Positions 36,840 through 46,327 are shown, counted from the first letter of the stretch. The stretch is DNA of 64,000 nucleotides from DUZB01 sp963747555 (GCA_963747555.1 CAVVFZ010000034.1:310001-374000); one strand, 5' to 3'. Numbers and translations: made by a program. The notes: generated from the sequence alone by a model not told the origin.

Positions 36840-38456
36840 ATGCCGGTCATAGAAACGCGAATCGACACGAAAAGCGAGACCTACCGGGAAAATTTCCGGA
36901 TCATGAGTGAAAGGGTTTCCCACCTCAGAAAGGAATTGCAGATTGCCCGTGAGGAACGCTCCGAGAAGGCCCTGGCAAGATTGGCCCAGCAGAAAAAACT
37001 GCGTGTTTCGGAAAGGCTGGAGCTGCTTCTGGATCGAAATACCCCTTTCCTGGAGATCGCCCCTCTTGCGGCGAGAGGCCTGTATGACAAAAAGGTGCAC
37101 GCGGCCGGAATTGTTGCGGGAATAGGAAGGGTGTGCGGTCGTGAGGTGCTGGTGCATGTGAATGACCCCACCATAAAGGGCGGAACCATCTATCCCATGG
37201 GGGTAAAGAAAAGCCTTCGCCTGCAGACCATCGCGATGGAAAACCGCCTTCCTCTCCTCTACCTCGTAGATTCGGGAGGGGCTTTCCTGCCGCTCCAGTC
37301 GGAGATTTTCCCCGACGCGGATGACGGAGGAAGGATATTTTACAACCAGGCCGTTATCTCCAAGATGGGCATCCCCCAGATATGCGGGGTGATGGGGCTG
37401 TGTACGGCAGGAGCGGCCTATATACCCGCCATGAGCGACGAAGTGGTCCATGTGAAGGGGACCGGCGCCATTTTTCTGGGAGGGCCGCCCCTTGTGCTGG
37501 CCGCCACGGGAGAGGAAGTGACCGCCAACGACCTGGGAGGAGCCCTTGTCCACTGCAGGGAATCGGGTGTGTCCGATTATCTGGCTGAGGATGATGCCCA
37601 CTGCATCGAGATTATTCGGGAGATCGTCAGCAACCTGCCTCCGGCCTCCAAGTCTGAACCGGGTCGCAGAGAGGCCAAGGCCCCCCTTTATGATCCCCAA
37701 GAGATCTACGGAATCGTTCCGCCCCGGCTGAATATCCCCTATGATGTCCGCGAAATCATTACAAGGCTGGTGGATGGAAGCGACTTTCTCGAGTTCAAGG
37801 CCCTTTATGGTCCCACTCTGGTCTGCGGATGGGCTCATATCCATGGATATCCGGTGGGGATTTTAGGAAACAACGGGGTGCTTTTCTCAGACAGTTCCCT
37901 CAAGGCCACGCAGTTCATACAGCTCTGCGATAAAAGGGGCATTCCGCTCCTGTTCCTGCAGAATATCAACGGATACATGGTGGGAAAGGAATACGAACGG
38001 GGAGGCATCACCAAGGACGGCCACAAGATGGTCAATGCGGTAGCCACGGCCACCGTGCCCAAATTTAGTGTAATCGTCGGGGCCTCATTCGGCGCAGGGA
38101 ATTACGGCATGTGCGGCCGGGCATACGGCCCCCGCTTTTTGTGGATGTGGCCCAATGCGCAGATCGGCGTTATGGGGGGCGAGCAGGCGGCCGGCGTCAT
38201 GATCACCGTGAAAAACGACCAGCTTCGCCGGGAAGGCAAACCGCCTCTTACCGAAGAAATCGTGCAGCAGATCAAAGGGCCGATTATCACCTCGGCGGAA
38301 AAGGAAGGGAATGCCTACTATTCAACCGCCAACCTGTGGGATGACGGCATTCTCGATCCTGCCCGCACAAGGGATGTACTGGGTCTGGCCATCTCGGCCG
38401 CCATGAATGCCCCGATTCGCGATGATGCCTACGGGTATGGTACATTCAGGATGTAA
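36840..38456 (+). CDS. Acyl-CoA carboxylase carboxyltransferase, methylcrotonyl-CoA carboxylase beta-type
   Basis: 538 residues with tandem crotonase-like carboxyltransferase halves. 'YLVDSGGAFLPLQSEIFPD', 'RIFYNQAVISKMGIPQI', 'GTGAIFLGGPPLVLAATGEE' and 'GVSDYLAEDDAHCIE' are typical of the methylcrotonyl-CoA carboxylase beta chain rather than propionyl-CoA carboxylase. It transfers CO2 from carboxybiotin to an unsaturated branched acyl-CoA. With the dehydrogenases and hydratase it suggests leucine/isovalerate breakdown. Geranyl-CoA-type substrates are the alternative. Confidence 0.88.
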   Translation: MPVIETRIDTKSETYRENFRIMSERVSHLRKELQIAREERSEKALARLAQQKKLRVSERLELLLDRNTPFLEIAPLAARGLYDKKVHAAGIVAGIGRVCGREVLVHVNDPTIKGGTIYPMGVKKSLRLQTIAMENRLPLLYLVDSGGAFLPLQSEIFPDADDGGRIFYNQAVISKMGIPQICGVMGLCTAGAAYIPAMSDEVVHVKGTGAIFLGGPPLVLAATGEEVTANDLGGALVHCRESGVSDYLAEDDAHCIEIIREIVSNLPPASKSEPGRREAKAPLYDPQEIYGIVPPRLNIPYDVREIITRLVDGSDFLEFKALYGPTLVCGWAHIHGYPVGILGNNGVLFSDSSLKATQFIQLCDKRGIPLLFLQNINGYMVGKEYERGGITKDGHKMVNAVATATVPKFSVIVGASFGAGNYGMCGRAYGPRFLWMWPNAQIGVMGGEQAAGVMITVKNDQLRREGKPPLTEEIVQQIKGPIITSAEKEGNAYYSTANLWDDGILDPARTRDVLGLAISAAMNAPIRDDAYGYGTFRM

Positions 38457-38464
38457 GAGGAGCC

Positions 38465-39949
38465 ATGTTCAAGAAGATTTTCATCGCAAACAGAGGCGAA
38501 ATTGCGGTTCGGATCATGCGAACCTGCAGGGAAATGGGCTTGTCAACCGTCGCGGTTTATTCGGAGGCGGATGCGGCCGCGGCGCACGTCCTGGAAGCCC
38601 ATGAAGCCTGTCTTATTGGAGAGGCGGAGCCGTCCATGAGTTACCTGAATGGGGACAGGATATTGGATGCCGCCCTCAGAACCGGTGCGGAAGCCATTCA
38701 TCCCGGCTATGGATTTCTTGCAGAAAACGCCGATTTTGCGGAGAAATGCCGGGAGGCGGGGATCGCTTTCGTCGGTCCTCCGCCACAGGTCATGCGGGAT
38801 CTGGGAGACAAGGTCATGGCCAGGCAAATCATGAAAAAGGCAGGAGTGCCGGTCATTCCCGGCATGACGGAAGGAACGGTTGATCCCAACTTTTTACAAC
38901 ACGAGGCGGATATCCTGGGGTATCCCGTCATCATCAAGGCCGTGGCCGGGGGTGGAGGAAAAGGGATGCGCTTTGTCTCGAATCGGGAGACCCTGATGCA
39001 GGAGGCTGTTTCCGCCGGAAGCGAGGCGGAAAAAGCCTTTGGAAACGGATCCCTTTACCTGGAGAAAGGCCTGGTTTCTCCGCGACATATTGAAGTCCAG
39101 ATTCTTGCCGACCAATGCGGAAATGTCGTCCACCTCTTTGAAAGAGAGTGTTCCATTCAAAGGAGGCACCAGAAGATTGTCGAGGAAACGCCTTCACCGG
39201 TCATGACCCGGGAAATGCTCGAAGAGATCTGCAGTGCGGCTGTTTCCGCCGGCCGCGCAGCTGGATATGTGAATGCCGGCACCGTAGAATTTCTGCTGGA
39301 TAGAGACGGCAGCTTCTATTTCCTCGAAGTCAATGCCCGCCTGCAAGTGGAACATCCTGTAACGGAAATGGTTACAGGAGTCGATTTTGTAAGGCTACAA
39401 CTGGAAATTGCGGCCGGTAATCCCCTGCCTTTTCGCCAGGAAGAAATTACCCGGAAAGGTCATGCCATAGAATGTCGCATTTATGCGGAAGATCCGGAAT
39501 CCGGATTTTTTCCCTCTCCGGGAAAAATTTTGATCCACCGCGAGCCCTCGGGACCGGGAATTCGAAACGACTGCGGCGTCTATCAGGGATTTGAAGTCCC
39601 TGTGGAATACGACCCCATTTTGAGCAAACTGATCGTGTGGGCCGAGGATAGGGAAAAGGCCAGGCGACGCATGATCAGGGCCCTTGAAAGCTATGCGATT
39701 CTCGGAGTCCACACGACCATCCCCTTTTTGATCGATCTGCTCGGGTCGGAAAAATTTAAAGAAGGAGACACACATACCGGATTTATTGATGAATCTTTCG
39801 CCCAATGGACCATGGGAACCGAAGACGCGGATCTTGCCCGCATTGGCTACGTGGTGGACGAATTGAACCTGGAAGGGAAGCGACGGGGTTTGCAGGAACC
39901 TGCAGGCCTGCCCTCACCCTGGGAAACCCTTGGGGAATGGAAACTCTGA
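38465..39949 (+). CDS. Biotin carboxylase (AccC domain of the acyl-CoA carboxylase)
   Basis: 494 residues: ATP-grasp biotin carboxylase with 'KIFIANRGEIAVRIMRTC', glycine loop 'KAVAGGGGKGMRFV', 'ERECSIQRRHQKIVEE', 'EVNARLQVEHPVTEM' and 'GHAIECRIYAEDPESGFFPS'. The last residues 'PSPWETLGEWKL' match the linker that in methylcrotonyl-CoA carboxylase alpha leads into the BT and biotin domains, so this looks like the front half of a split alpha subunit. The remaining half is encoded 94 bp downstream after a dispersed repeat. Confidence 0.92.
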   Translation: MFKKIFIANRGEIAVRIMRTCREMGLSTVAVYSEADAAAAHVLEAHEACLIGEAEPSMSYLNGDRILDAALRTGAEAIHPGYGFLAENADFAEKCREAGIAFVGPPPQVMRDLGDKVMARQIMKKAGVPVIPGMTEGTVDPNFLQHEADILGYPVIIKAVAGGGGKGMRFVSNRETLMQEAVSAGSEAEKAFGNGSLYLEKGLVSPRHIEVQILADQCGNVVHLFERECSIQRRHQKIVEETPSPVMTREMLEEICSAAVSAGRAAGYVNAGTVEFLLDRDGSFYFLEVNARLQVEHPVTEMVTGVDFVRLQLEIAAGNPLPFRQEEITRKGHAIECRIYAEDPESGFFPSPGKILIHREPSGPGIRNDCGVYQGFEVPVEYDPILSKLIVWAEDREKARRRMIRALESYAILGVHTTIPFLIDLLGSEKFKEGDTHTGFIDESFAQWTMGTEDADLARIGYVVDELNLEGKRRGLQEPAGLPSPWETLGEWKL

Positions 39950-39961
39950 CAAAGGGGACTC

Positions 39962-40020
39962 GTATCTTATTCAAAAATCCGGGCATGAATGGAGTCACGA
40001 GGTCTTTTTTGCTGTCGCAA
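39962..40020. repeat. Dispersed repeat (half-copy) between carboxylase halves
   Basis: 59 bp beginning GTATCTTATTCAAAAATCC and ending TTTTTTGCTGTCGCAA, identical at about 50 of 59 positions to 49561-49619. It lies precisely between the biotin carboxylase stop and the start of the biotin-carrier gene, which are fused in related proteins. Confidence 0.7.
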
Positions 40021-40043
40021 CCTCTTTAAAGAGAAAAAAATTG

Positions 40044-40565
40044 ATGAAATACCATCTTAAAATCGGGAAAAACATAACCTCGGCAATCACCTGTAACAGG
40101 GAAACAGGTGGCCCTATCCGGATCGAAACGGAAGCGGGGGGATATGACGTAACCTACCGTTCCCTGGGCCAATGCCGATACCTCCTGACGGTAAATGGAA
40201 AGATTCGGGAAGCTTTTGTGGTAACAGACCGGGAAGGGAAACAGGTCTTCGTAAACGGAAGGTCTTTCCATGTAAAGGACGCGGACCGGTTGCCGTCACG
40301 TCACGGAAGAGGAAAAGGGCATGATGACGCCCCTGGAGATGTCACTCCTCCCATGCCTTCGGTTGTTGTTCGTATCCTGATTCAAAAGGGAGACCGCGTG
40401 GAAAAAGGGCAGGGATTGGTGGTTGTCAGTGCCATGAAGATGGAAACAACCCTTTGCGCTCCGCGAGCCGGCAATGTAAAGGCAATCCACAACTCCGTGG
40501 GGGATAAGGTGGCGCCGGGAGAAATCCTGGTGGAAATTGACCAGGAGACCATGAAGAATGGGTAA
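40044..40565 (+). CDS. Biotin carboxyl carrier (BT-BCCP half of carboxylase alpha)
   Basis: 173 residues. The first ~95 residues resemble the BT/linker beta domain of carboxylase alpha chains. The C-terminus is a biotinyl domain with the acceptor lysine in 'VVSAMKMETTLCAP'. The ATG at 40044 has only a weak AAAGAG upstream, and the frame is open further up to 39930 through the repeat. With the upstream protein it would form the functional alpha unit. Its stop overlaps the enoyl-CoA hydratase start by eight bases. Confidence 0.85.
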   Translation: MKYHLKIGKNITSAITCNRETGGPIRIETEAGGYDVTYRSLGQCRYLLTVNGKIREAFVVTDREGKQVFVNGRSFHVKDADRLPSRHGRGKGHDDAPGDVTPPMPSVVVRILIQKGDRVEKGQGLVVVSAMKMETTLCAPRAGNVKAIHNSVGDKVAPGEILVEIDQETMKNG

Positions 40566-41334
40566 AGACCTTATTTACGAAGTCATGGGCGGGACGGCTC
40601 TGCTGACCCTCAACCGCGTAGAAAAGAGAAACGCCCTTACGCAGGAGATGATCTCGGATTTCCTGGAATACTTGGACAGGGCGGATGAAAATCATGAGGT
40701 GCGCGCCGTATGCCTTACAGGCGCCGGTGGAAAGGCCTTTTGCGCGGGCGGCGATCTGGCAGGCAGTTTCAAGGAAAAAGAAGGAGAGAACTTGTCCGGT
40801 GCGGAACGCTACGCCAAACTCCTGAAACGCCTTTCAAGATTTTCAAAACCGCTCGTTGCGAGAGTGAACGGACCCTGTCTGGCCGGGGGAATCGGCCTCA
40901 TGCTTTCGTGTGACATTGTCATAGCCCGGAATGATGCCTACTTCTCCACCCCTGAGGCCAATGTGGGAATTTTTCCCATGATGGTGGGAGCTCTTCTTCT
41001 TCAAAATGTTACCAGGAAAAAGGCCATGGAGATGGTTTTGACAGGCCGTAGGGTTTCGGCGCCGGAAGCGGAGAAAATGGGATTGATTACCCGGGCCGTT
41101 GAACCCGAACACCTCGATGAGGAGGTCCAAAAGACCCTGACCTCCCTGATTTCAAAAAGCCCAAAAGCGATCGGAATGGGAAAGGAGGCGTTTCGCGACA
41201 TGGGCGAGTTTTCCTTTGACGAAGCGATTGATTACCTTTGCCGGGCGCTTACGAAAGTTGCCGCCACGGAAGACGCAAGAGAGGGGATGACAGCCTTCCT
41301 CGAAAAGAGGCCCCCCGATTTCAAGGGGAGGTGA
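40558..41334 (+). CDS. Enoyl-CoA hydratase/isomerase family protein
   Basis: 258 residues of the crotonase fold: 'ALLTLNRVEKRNAL', oxyanion loop 'GAGGKAFCAGGDLAG' and 'PCLAGGIGLMLSCDIVIA', then 'ATPEANVGIFPM'-type segment (here 'STPEANVGIFPMM'). The position at the end of the operon fits 3-methylglutaconyl-CoA hydratase, but generic enoyl-CoA hydratase activity cannot be excluded. The start overlaps the biotin carrier end, so it is translationally coupled. Confidence 0.88.
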   Translation: MGKDLIYEVMGGTALLTLNRVEKRNALTQEMISDFLEYLDRADENHEVRAVCLTGAGGKAFCAGGDLAGSFKEKEGENLSGAERYAKLLKRLSRFSKPLVARVNGPCLAGGIGLMLSCDIVIARNDAYFSTPEANVGIFPMMVGALLLQNVTRKKAMEMVLTGRRVSAPEAEKMGLITRAVEPEHLDEEVQKTLTSLISKSPKAIGMGKEAFRDMGEFSFDEAIDYLCRALTKVAATEDAREGMTAFLEKRPPDFKGR

Positions 41335-41439
41335 GATGATAAGACGGTACATCCCCATGAGCTTGAAAAAGTCATAAATTTTCATTGAAACAGTGAAGCA
41401 TTGTTGTGGAGTTGTATTCCTATAGGGGAGTTTTGACTG

Positions 41440-43788
41440 ATGATGACTGATGAAAAGCAGAACAAAAAAGAGATTTTTGCCTTTATGTCCAAGACGCCTG
41501 CATTTGCCTCCTTGCCGGAAGAGGAACTGCGGCGCCTGTGCGATAACCTGGCCAAAGAGCAGTACGGCAAAGGTTTTATCCTGTGCGAACAAGACAAAAC
41601 CTCTCTTGAAAAGGTGTACATTATCGAAAGCGGTTCGCTTGAGCTTTATTTCGACGAAGAAGGAAAAAAGCTCATGAGTGGGATGCTCGGCAGAGGGGAC
41701 GTTTTCGGGGGCATTGCCATTTTGATAAACAGTGGGAAATCGGCCAGGACCGTTATGGTGCAGGAAGATGCGGTTCTTTACGTGATGTCCAAGGAGGTTT
41801 TCATAGACCTCTGCACCAGATATCAGCCCTTTTACACCTTCTTCGTGCAAACGTTTCACGGCCGAATGCTGGATAATTCGTATGCCGGCATTTTCCAGGC
41901 GAGCCAGATCCTCAATTTTATTTCGGGAATCGTTCCGTTTACCTTCCTTCCCGAGGATGTTCTCAAGAACATTTCAAAAGAGTTTTCCATTGTGCATTAT
42001 TCCAGCGGCACCAGACTTTTTTACCAGGGCAAGTCAGAGGTCGAGTATCTTTATATCATTCAAAAAGGCGCGGTTGAACGATTCTACGAAGAAGGCGATA
42101 AAAAAATATTGCGGGGGGTCCTGGGGGAGGGGGATCTGTATGGCGGCATTTCCATGCTCATAAACAACGGCATTGCCGTACGCTCCACCCAGATTCTCGA
42201 AAACACCTATTGTTATATCCTTCCAAAAGAGATCTTCTTAGAGCTTTGTAATGAACACGAAGTCTTCGCCGAATATTTTACGGATTCCTTTGGAAAAAAA
42301 ATGATGGATCGGTCGTACGCCTCCATCATCCGGAACCACGCCAGTCCTGCGGATACCACAACACGGTTTTTCAACCTGCAGGTGGAAAACCTTTATCACA
42401 AGAATATTCTTGCCTGCAGTGAAGATACCACCATACAAAACGCAGCGGCCCTTATGAGCGGCAGGAAATGCAGCTCCATCCTGGTAAAGAATACGGAAGG
42501 CGATTTTACCGGCGTTGTCACGGATACGGATCTCCGCAAAAAGGTAATTGCGAGAGGGCATGACATTACATCTCCCATCGCAGAGATCATGTCTTCCCCC
42601 CTGCACAGCGTTCAGGTGGATGCCATGGTTTCAGAAGCTCTGTTGGAGATGATGGATACCAATCTTAAACACCTCGCCGTCAGGGATCGGCGGGGCAAGG
42701 TGGTGGGCATTGTAACCAACAGGGATCTTCTTACCGCCCAGGAACAATCGCCCTTTTTTGTCGTGCGGGAACTTGCCTCGGCCTCCGGCATCGATGAAAT
42801 TGTTGACAAGCAGACAAGAATCCCGCGGTTGATTCAAAATATGATTAACAGCGGCGCAAAGGCAAAGACCATCACCAGGCTGATCAGTTCCATATCCGAT
42901 GCCATTCTGGACAAGCTGGTGGGGTTTGCCCTGAAGGAATTGGGTCCTGCCCCTGCCCCATTTGTCTTCTTGATTGTCGGCAGCGAAGGAAGAAACGAAC
43001 AGACGCTGAAAACAGACCAGGACAACGCCATCATCTATGCGGATGTGAGCAAACCGGAATCAAAGGCCGCAAAAGAGTATTTTCTGAAATTCGGAGAACG
43101 GGTCTGCACATGGCTGGATCAGGCTGGATATGATTTCTGTAAAGGAGATGTGATGGCAAAAAATCCGAAATGGTGTCAGCCGCTCTCCATATGGAAACGC
43201 TATTTCTATTCCTGGATTCGCGTGTCAACGCCCAAGGATCTGATGCAATCCAACATTTTTTTCGATCTGCGGGGAGGGTGCGGAAATATTGAACTGGTTG
43301 ACGAATTGCGGCTGTTCCTCTTTGAATCCCTGGAGGGCTGGACGCGATTTTTCAGGGATCTTGCCGTCAATGCCCTGGGTTTCAAACCACCCCTGGGGTT
43401 TTTTAGAAATTTTGTGGTAGAATCCAAAGGCGAGCACCGCAATAAGTTTGACATCAAGAAATCGATGACGCCCATTGTGGATATCGCAAGAATCTACGCA
43501 CTGAATAACAACATTTCCGAAACCAATACGCACGAAAGGCTGTATCGTCTTTATCTGGAAAAAGTTCTGAACGAAGAAATCTACAACGATCTCGACCAGG
43601 CCTACAGTTACCTGATGCTTAAGAGATTGAGCTGTCAGATTACGAACATCCTGGAAGGAAAAGCACCGGACAACTATATCGATCCCACCAAACTCTCCCG
43701 CATGGACCAGACCATGTTCAAAGAAATCTTCAAACGCATCGAGGGGATGCAGACCAAGTTAAGCCTGGATTTCACTGGTGCGGCGTAG
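41440..43788 (+). CDS. Two cNMP-binding domains, CBS pair and DUF294 nucleotidyltransferase-like protein
   Basis: 782 residues, cytosolic signalling protein. Two cyclic-nucleotide-binding-like domains (about 15-140 and 165-290), a CBS pair (about 325-445: 'DTDLRKKVIARGHDITSPI', 'VGIVTNRDLLTAQ'), then a DUF294 nucleotidyltransferase region with 'IVGSEGRNEQTLKTDQDNAI' and its DUF294 C-terminal helical domain. The double cNMP domain is unusual, since the family commonly has one. The GlnD-like GSxxR-E...D-D signature is present, so the catalytic centre may be active. Partner unknown. Confidence 0.85.
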   Translation: MMTDEKQNKKEIFAFMSKTPAFASLPEEELRRLCDNLAKEQYGKGFILCEQDKTSLEKVYIIESGSLELYFDEEGKKLMSGMLGRGDVFGGIAILINSGKSARTVMVQEDAVLYVMSKEVFIDLCTRYQPFYTFFVQTFHGRMLDNSYAGIFQASQILNFISGIVPFTFLPEDVLKNISKEFSIVHYSSGTRLFYQGKSEVEYLYIIQKGAVERFYEEGDKKILRGVLGEGDLYGGISMLINNGIAVRSTQILENTYCYILPKEIFLELCNEHEVFAEYFTDSFGKKMMDRSYASIIRNHASPADTTTRFFNLQVENLYHKNILACSEDTTIQNAAALMSGRKCSSILVKNTEGDFTGVVTDTDLRKKVIARGHDITSPIAEIMSSPLHSVQVDAMVSEALLEMMDTNLKHLAVRDRRGKVVGIVTNRDLLTAQEQSPFFVVRELASASGIDEIVDKQTRIPRLIQNMINSGAKAKTITRLISSISDAILDKLVGFALKELGPAPAPFVFLIVGSEGRNEQTLKTDQDNAIIYADVSKPESKAAKEYFLKFGERVCTWLDQAGYDFCKGDVMAKNPKWCQPLSIWKRYFYSWIRVSTPKDLMQSNIFFDLRGGCGNIELVDELRLFLFESLEGWTRFFRDLAVNALGFKPPLGFFRNFVVESKGEHRNKFDIKKSMTPIVDIARIYALNNNISETNTHERLYRLYLEKVLNEEIYNDLDQAYSYLMLKRLSCQITNILEGKAPDNYIDPTKLSRMDQTMFKEIFKRIEGMQTKLSLDFTGAA

Positions 43789-43813
43789 GAAATCGGGGAA
43801 AAGCCAATACACC

Positions 43814-45109
43814 CTATTTGGCATTGGCGTGCGTTGCCCGCATGAGCCTGGCTGATTCCTGGATTTCGCCGAAGTCTTCCACCATCGCCGCCCAGCCATA
43901 CCAATAGGCATAGTCCGGGTTGATATGAAAGAATCCCTGAAAGGTCCGCATGCGGTGTTTGAGAAACATTTTCAGGAGGATCTGATCGATGTGCGAGAGC
44001 CTGTTGAGATTGCCTCCGCCTGTTCGCATGAAAAAGAGCAGGTTGGGATAATTAAAGGGGTAGGCCTCGGGTTTCAAAATGATGCCGTCCTTGTAAAGAT
44101 CCGCCACAATATCAATGGCCTGTGCCATCAATCGGTCCGCCTTGCGCAGCATTTCATCGCCCATCTCCAACTGCTTTCGGGCATAGGTCCTGGAATGGCA
44201 ACGGGCGCAGATTGCGATCTTCCGGTCCCGTTGCACCTGCCACGCATCCTGCGTCAAACGGACCATATCCAGCTTCTTGACCGTTTCCAGCAATGCCGTG
44301 GGTTCGCCGGTCACGGGATTGAGTACGCCCAGGGCCTTGAAAATGGTGATTCGGTCCTGTTTCCACTGCGGATCTGATGGGAAGGGCAACCGAACGCCCA
44401 GAAAACCCCAGGCCGTATGGTTTTCGTGGGTGCCGTCAGGCATGTGACAGGTCTGACACTTGGGCGCATTGGCCCCTTTCGGCAGATCACCCACTTGTTT
44501 TACCAGTGTTCGCGTCCCATGCTTGGAGCTGCTCCACATTTCCCACTGGGGATGGTCAAAACCCATATGACACTGTTGGCAGGCCCGGGGATTTAACGCT
44601 TCCTTCTTGGAAAAAGCATGGCGGGTGTGACATTCATCGCAGGAGTTGTTCTGGTAACGATATCCCAGTTTGCGTTGTTCTTCTCTCTGGGCATTGGTTT
44701 TCACCCCCATATTGTGACAACCGCCACATCCTCTGCCGCCCTCAATCAGCTCATGCGGCTCCAGGTGGGTTGCGGGAACGGCCATCATGGAGGCCCAACC
44801 CAGGTTGTGCTTTCCCTTCACAAATTGATTGAACCGATCTTCGTGGCACTGGGCGCAGACCTTTTCGTCAGGCAGTACGGCCAGCTCGCAGTCTTCGGCC
44901 TTCCCATGTTTTTCACCATGGCACGTAACGCACCCGACCTCTTCCCCACTGTGTTTGCTGGCCCTCCAGTCCGCCACCTGGCCCGGTGAAACCTCCTGAT
45001 GACATTTGATGCAGGCTTCATCCGGTTCTTCAGCCATGGCCCTCTTAAAAGGAAAAGACAAAACACAAAGGAGCAGGAGTAAAAGCCATGCATCCCTGAA
45101 ATATTTCAT
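43814..45109 (-). CDS. Octahaem c-type cytochrome, hydroxylamine oxidoreductase-like
   Basis: 431 residues with a signal peptide (about 1-26) and eight CxxCH sites in the order CIKCH, CVTCH, CAQCH, CGGCH, CDECH, CQQCH, CQTCH, CARCH. 'CQQCHMGFDHPQWEMWSSSK' and 'CARCHSRTYARKQLEMGD' are landmarks of HAO-family proteins. In anaerobes these HAO-like enzymes are thought to reduce nitrite or hydroxylamine or to work in electron transfer. The cross-linking tyrosine typical of oxidising HAO cannot be verified here. Periplasmic. Convergent with the DUF294 gene. Confidence 0.88.
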   Translation of the reverse strand: MKYFRDAWLLLLLLCVLSFPFKRAMAEEPDEACIKCHQEVSPGQVADWRASKHSGEEVGCVTCHGEKHGKAEDCELAVLPDEKVCAQCHEDRFNQFVKGKHNLGWASMMAVPATHLEPHELIEGGRGCGGCHNMGVKTNAQREEQRKLGYRYQNNSCDECHTRHAFSKKEALNPRACQQCHMGFDHPQWEMWSSSKHGTRTLVKQVGDLPKGANAPKCQTCHMPDGTHENHTAWGFLGVRLPFPSDPQWKQDRITIFKALGVLNPVTGEPTALLETVKKLDMVRLTQDAWQVQRDRKIAICARCHSRTYARKQLEMGDEMLRKADRLMAQAIDIVADLYKDGIILKPEAYPFNYPNLLFFMRTGGGNLNRLSHIDQILLKMFLKHRMRTFQGFFHINPDYAYWYGWAAMVEDFGEIQESARLMRATHANAK

Positions 45110-45230
45110 GATCTGCCCCCGTGAAAGGATAGGAATCTTTCAAATGAAAGAGAACTGCCATGAAAAGACAGGGTTGTCAATCGCTTTAAACAATTTCCGG
45201 CAATTCTCATTTTGGTTTTTTGCCTAAAAC

Positions 45231-45449
45231 CGGCCATGGGGGTCTGTCTCAAAACGGCGCCAAAATCCATTGGTCATTCCATGGCACGGCGGTAAAGCTT
45301 CAAAATTTGGCTAAGCTCAGACACCTGTAAAAGGAGTCCTGTGCAAAAACCGCCTTACCGCCTGTTGGGTAATGTTAAATGGAATTATGCCTCTGCAAAA
45401 GGTGTCCGAAGCGGACCAATGGCGCCATTTCGAGACAGACCCCCATGGC
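45231..45449. mobile_element. MITE-like element with 19-bp inverted ends
   Basis: GGCCATGGGGGTCTGTCTC at the left is perfectly inverted at the right (45431-45449), 219 bp in all. A further partial match (GGCGCCA, CCATTGGTC) continues inside. CATG/CCATGG sits at both edges and may be a target duplication. Outside it, CAATTCTCATTTTGG (45200-45214) and CCAAAATGAGAATTG (45466-45480) form another 15-bp perfect inverted pair, so the element appears nested in an older palindrome. No coding frame. Confidence 0.7.
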
Positions 45450-45542
45450 CTCAGATTACAGAGAATCCAAAATGAGAATTGCTGAACAATTTCAATCCTT
45501 CTCCTTTTTTTAGGTTGCCACATAACCTGCATACAAAAAAAA

Positions 45543-45571
45543 GCAGAGCCGGGGATAGGCTCTGCTTTTTT
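45543..45571 (+). terminator. Bidirectional Rho-independent terminator
   Basis: GCAGAGCC (45543-45550) and GGCTCTGC (45558-45565) form an 8-bp perfect stem with a 7-base loop, followed by six T and preceded by eight A. It can terminate on both strands. No gene ends near it on the plus strand, so it may serve transcripts of the MITE region or an ended gene that has been lost. Confidence 0.8.
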
Positions 45572-46026
45572 AAATGGGGTTAAATCAAGAAAAAAGGTTG
45601 AATCTGATCGTTGATTCGCCAACAGGGTGAGCACGAAAATTGCTTCCCGAAATGCCTTATCTTTTTTTTGGCGCAACCTAATTTTACATCAATAAATTAA
45701 ACATGCTACATCTCTTATTGAAATGGCTAAAATCCGACTTTTTACGGGACCATCAATTTTTGGTTGATCAGGGTGGATTCTATTTCTTTCTGAGATATGC
45801 CGCTTGCTGTCATGATCTCCCATCCTTAACGACTTACGATTTGGGATTGTTTAATGCAAAAAACGTGCACAACCCCTTTCAAAGAAGCAAATATTTACTA
45901 TTCACAATAATAACATTATGTTAAACATGTCCATACCAGGATGTCATTTTTTGATACAGAGTCAAAATTGCCATAATCCACCGGCTTCATTGACACAACC
46001 GGGTCAGCGTAGGCCTTTTCTTCCGT
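45572..46026. other. AT-rich intergenic region
   Basis: 455 bp, AT-rich. A 73-codon frame at 45703 has no ribosome site and no family resemblance. An inverted pair TAGGTTGCC (about 45511) and GGCGCAACCTA (about 45671) brackets the terminator. Nothing else supportable. Confidence 0.45.
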
Positions 46027-46308
46027 CTACCCCCCCGATGAAGGAATATGGAGATCGACCACATCATCGTTTTGCAATACTTCGTCCAAATCGACAACAT
46101 GATGGTTCACAAAAACATGCAAATTGAGATCATCCCATTCTTCAGGCTTGCCGATGCCCGGAAATTGCAGGAGCAACTCCCCCACGGTTGTTCCCGGCTT
46201 CAGCGTCATGGTTAAATTTTCTTCCGCACCAAACTTGGAACGAAAAGCATGAGTCCGCCCTACTGAATAGCAGGAATTGATTTTTACCCTGATCTGTTCT
46301 CTTTCCAT
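46027..46308 (-). CDS. MoaD/ThiS-family sulfur-carrier-like protein
   Basis: 93 residues of the beta-grasp type with 'LKPGTTVGELLLQFPGI', 'HVFVNHHVVDLDEVLQNDD' and a terminal 'PSSGG'. The C-terminal Gly-Gly is the site that becomes a thiocarboxylate in MoaD/ThiS proteins. The middle sequence suggests a tungsten/molybdenum-cofactor or unknown sulfur-transfer role. The ribosome site is weak. It follows the rubrerythrin gene by 19 bp and is probably co-transcribed with it. Confidence 0.8.
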   Translation of the reverse strand: MEREQIRVKINSCYSVGRTHAFRSKFGAEENLTMTLKPGTTVGELLLQFPGIGKPEEWDDLNLHVFVNHHVVDLDEVLQNDDVVDLHIPSSGG

Positions 46309-46327
46309 CTGTGGGTCTCTTTCAAGA

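Noticed and set aside
39930..40043. N-terminal extension of the biotin carrier through the repeat
   Set aside because: The extension is encoded mostly by the dispersed repeat and resembles no carboxylase sequence. The ATG at 40044 fits the domain start.
45703..45924. 73-codon plus-strand frame
   Set aside because: AT-rich, no Shine-Dalgarno and no family likeness.
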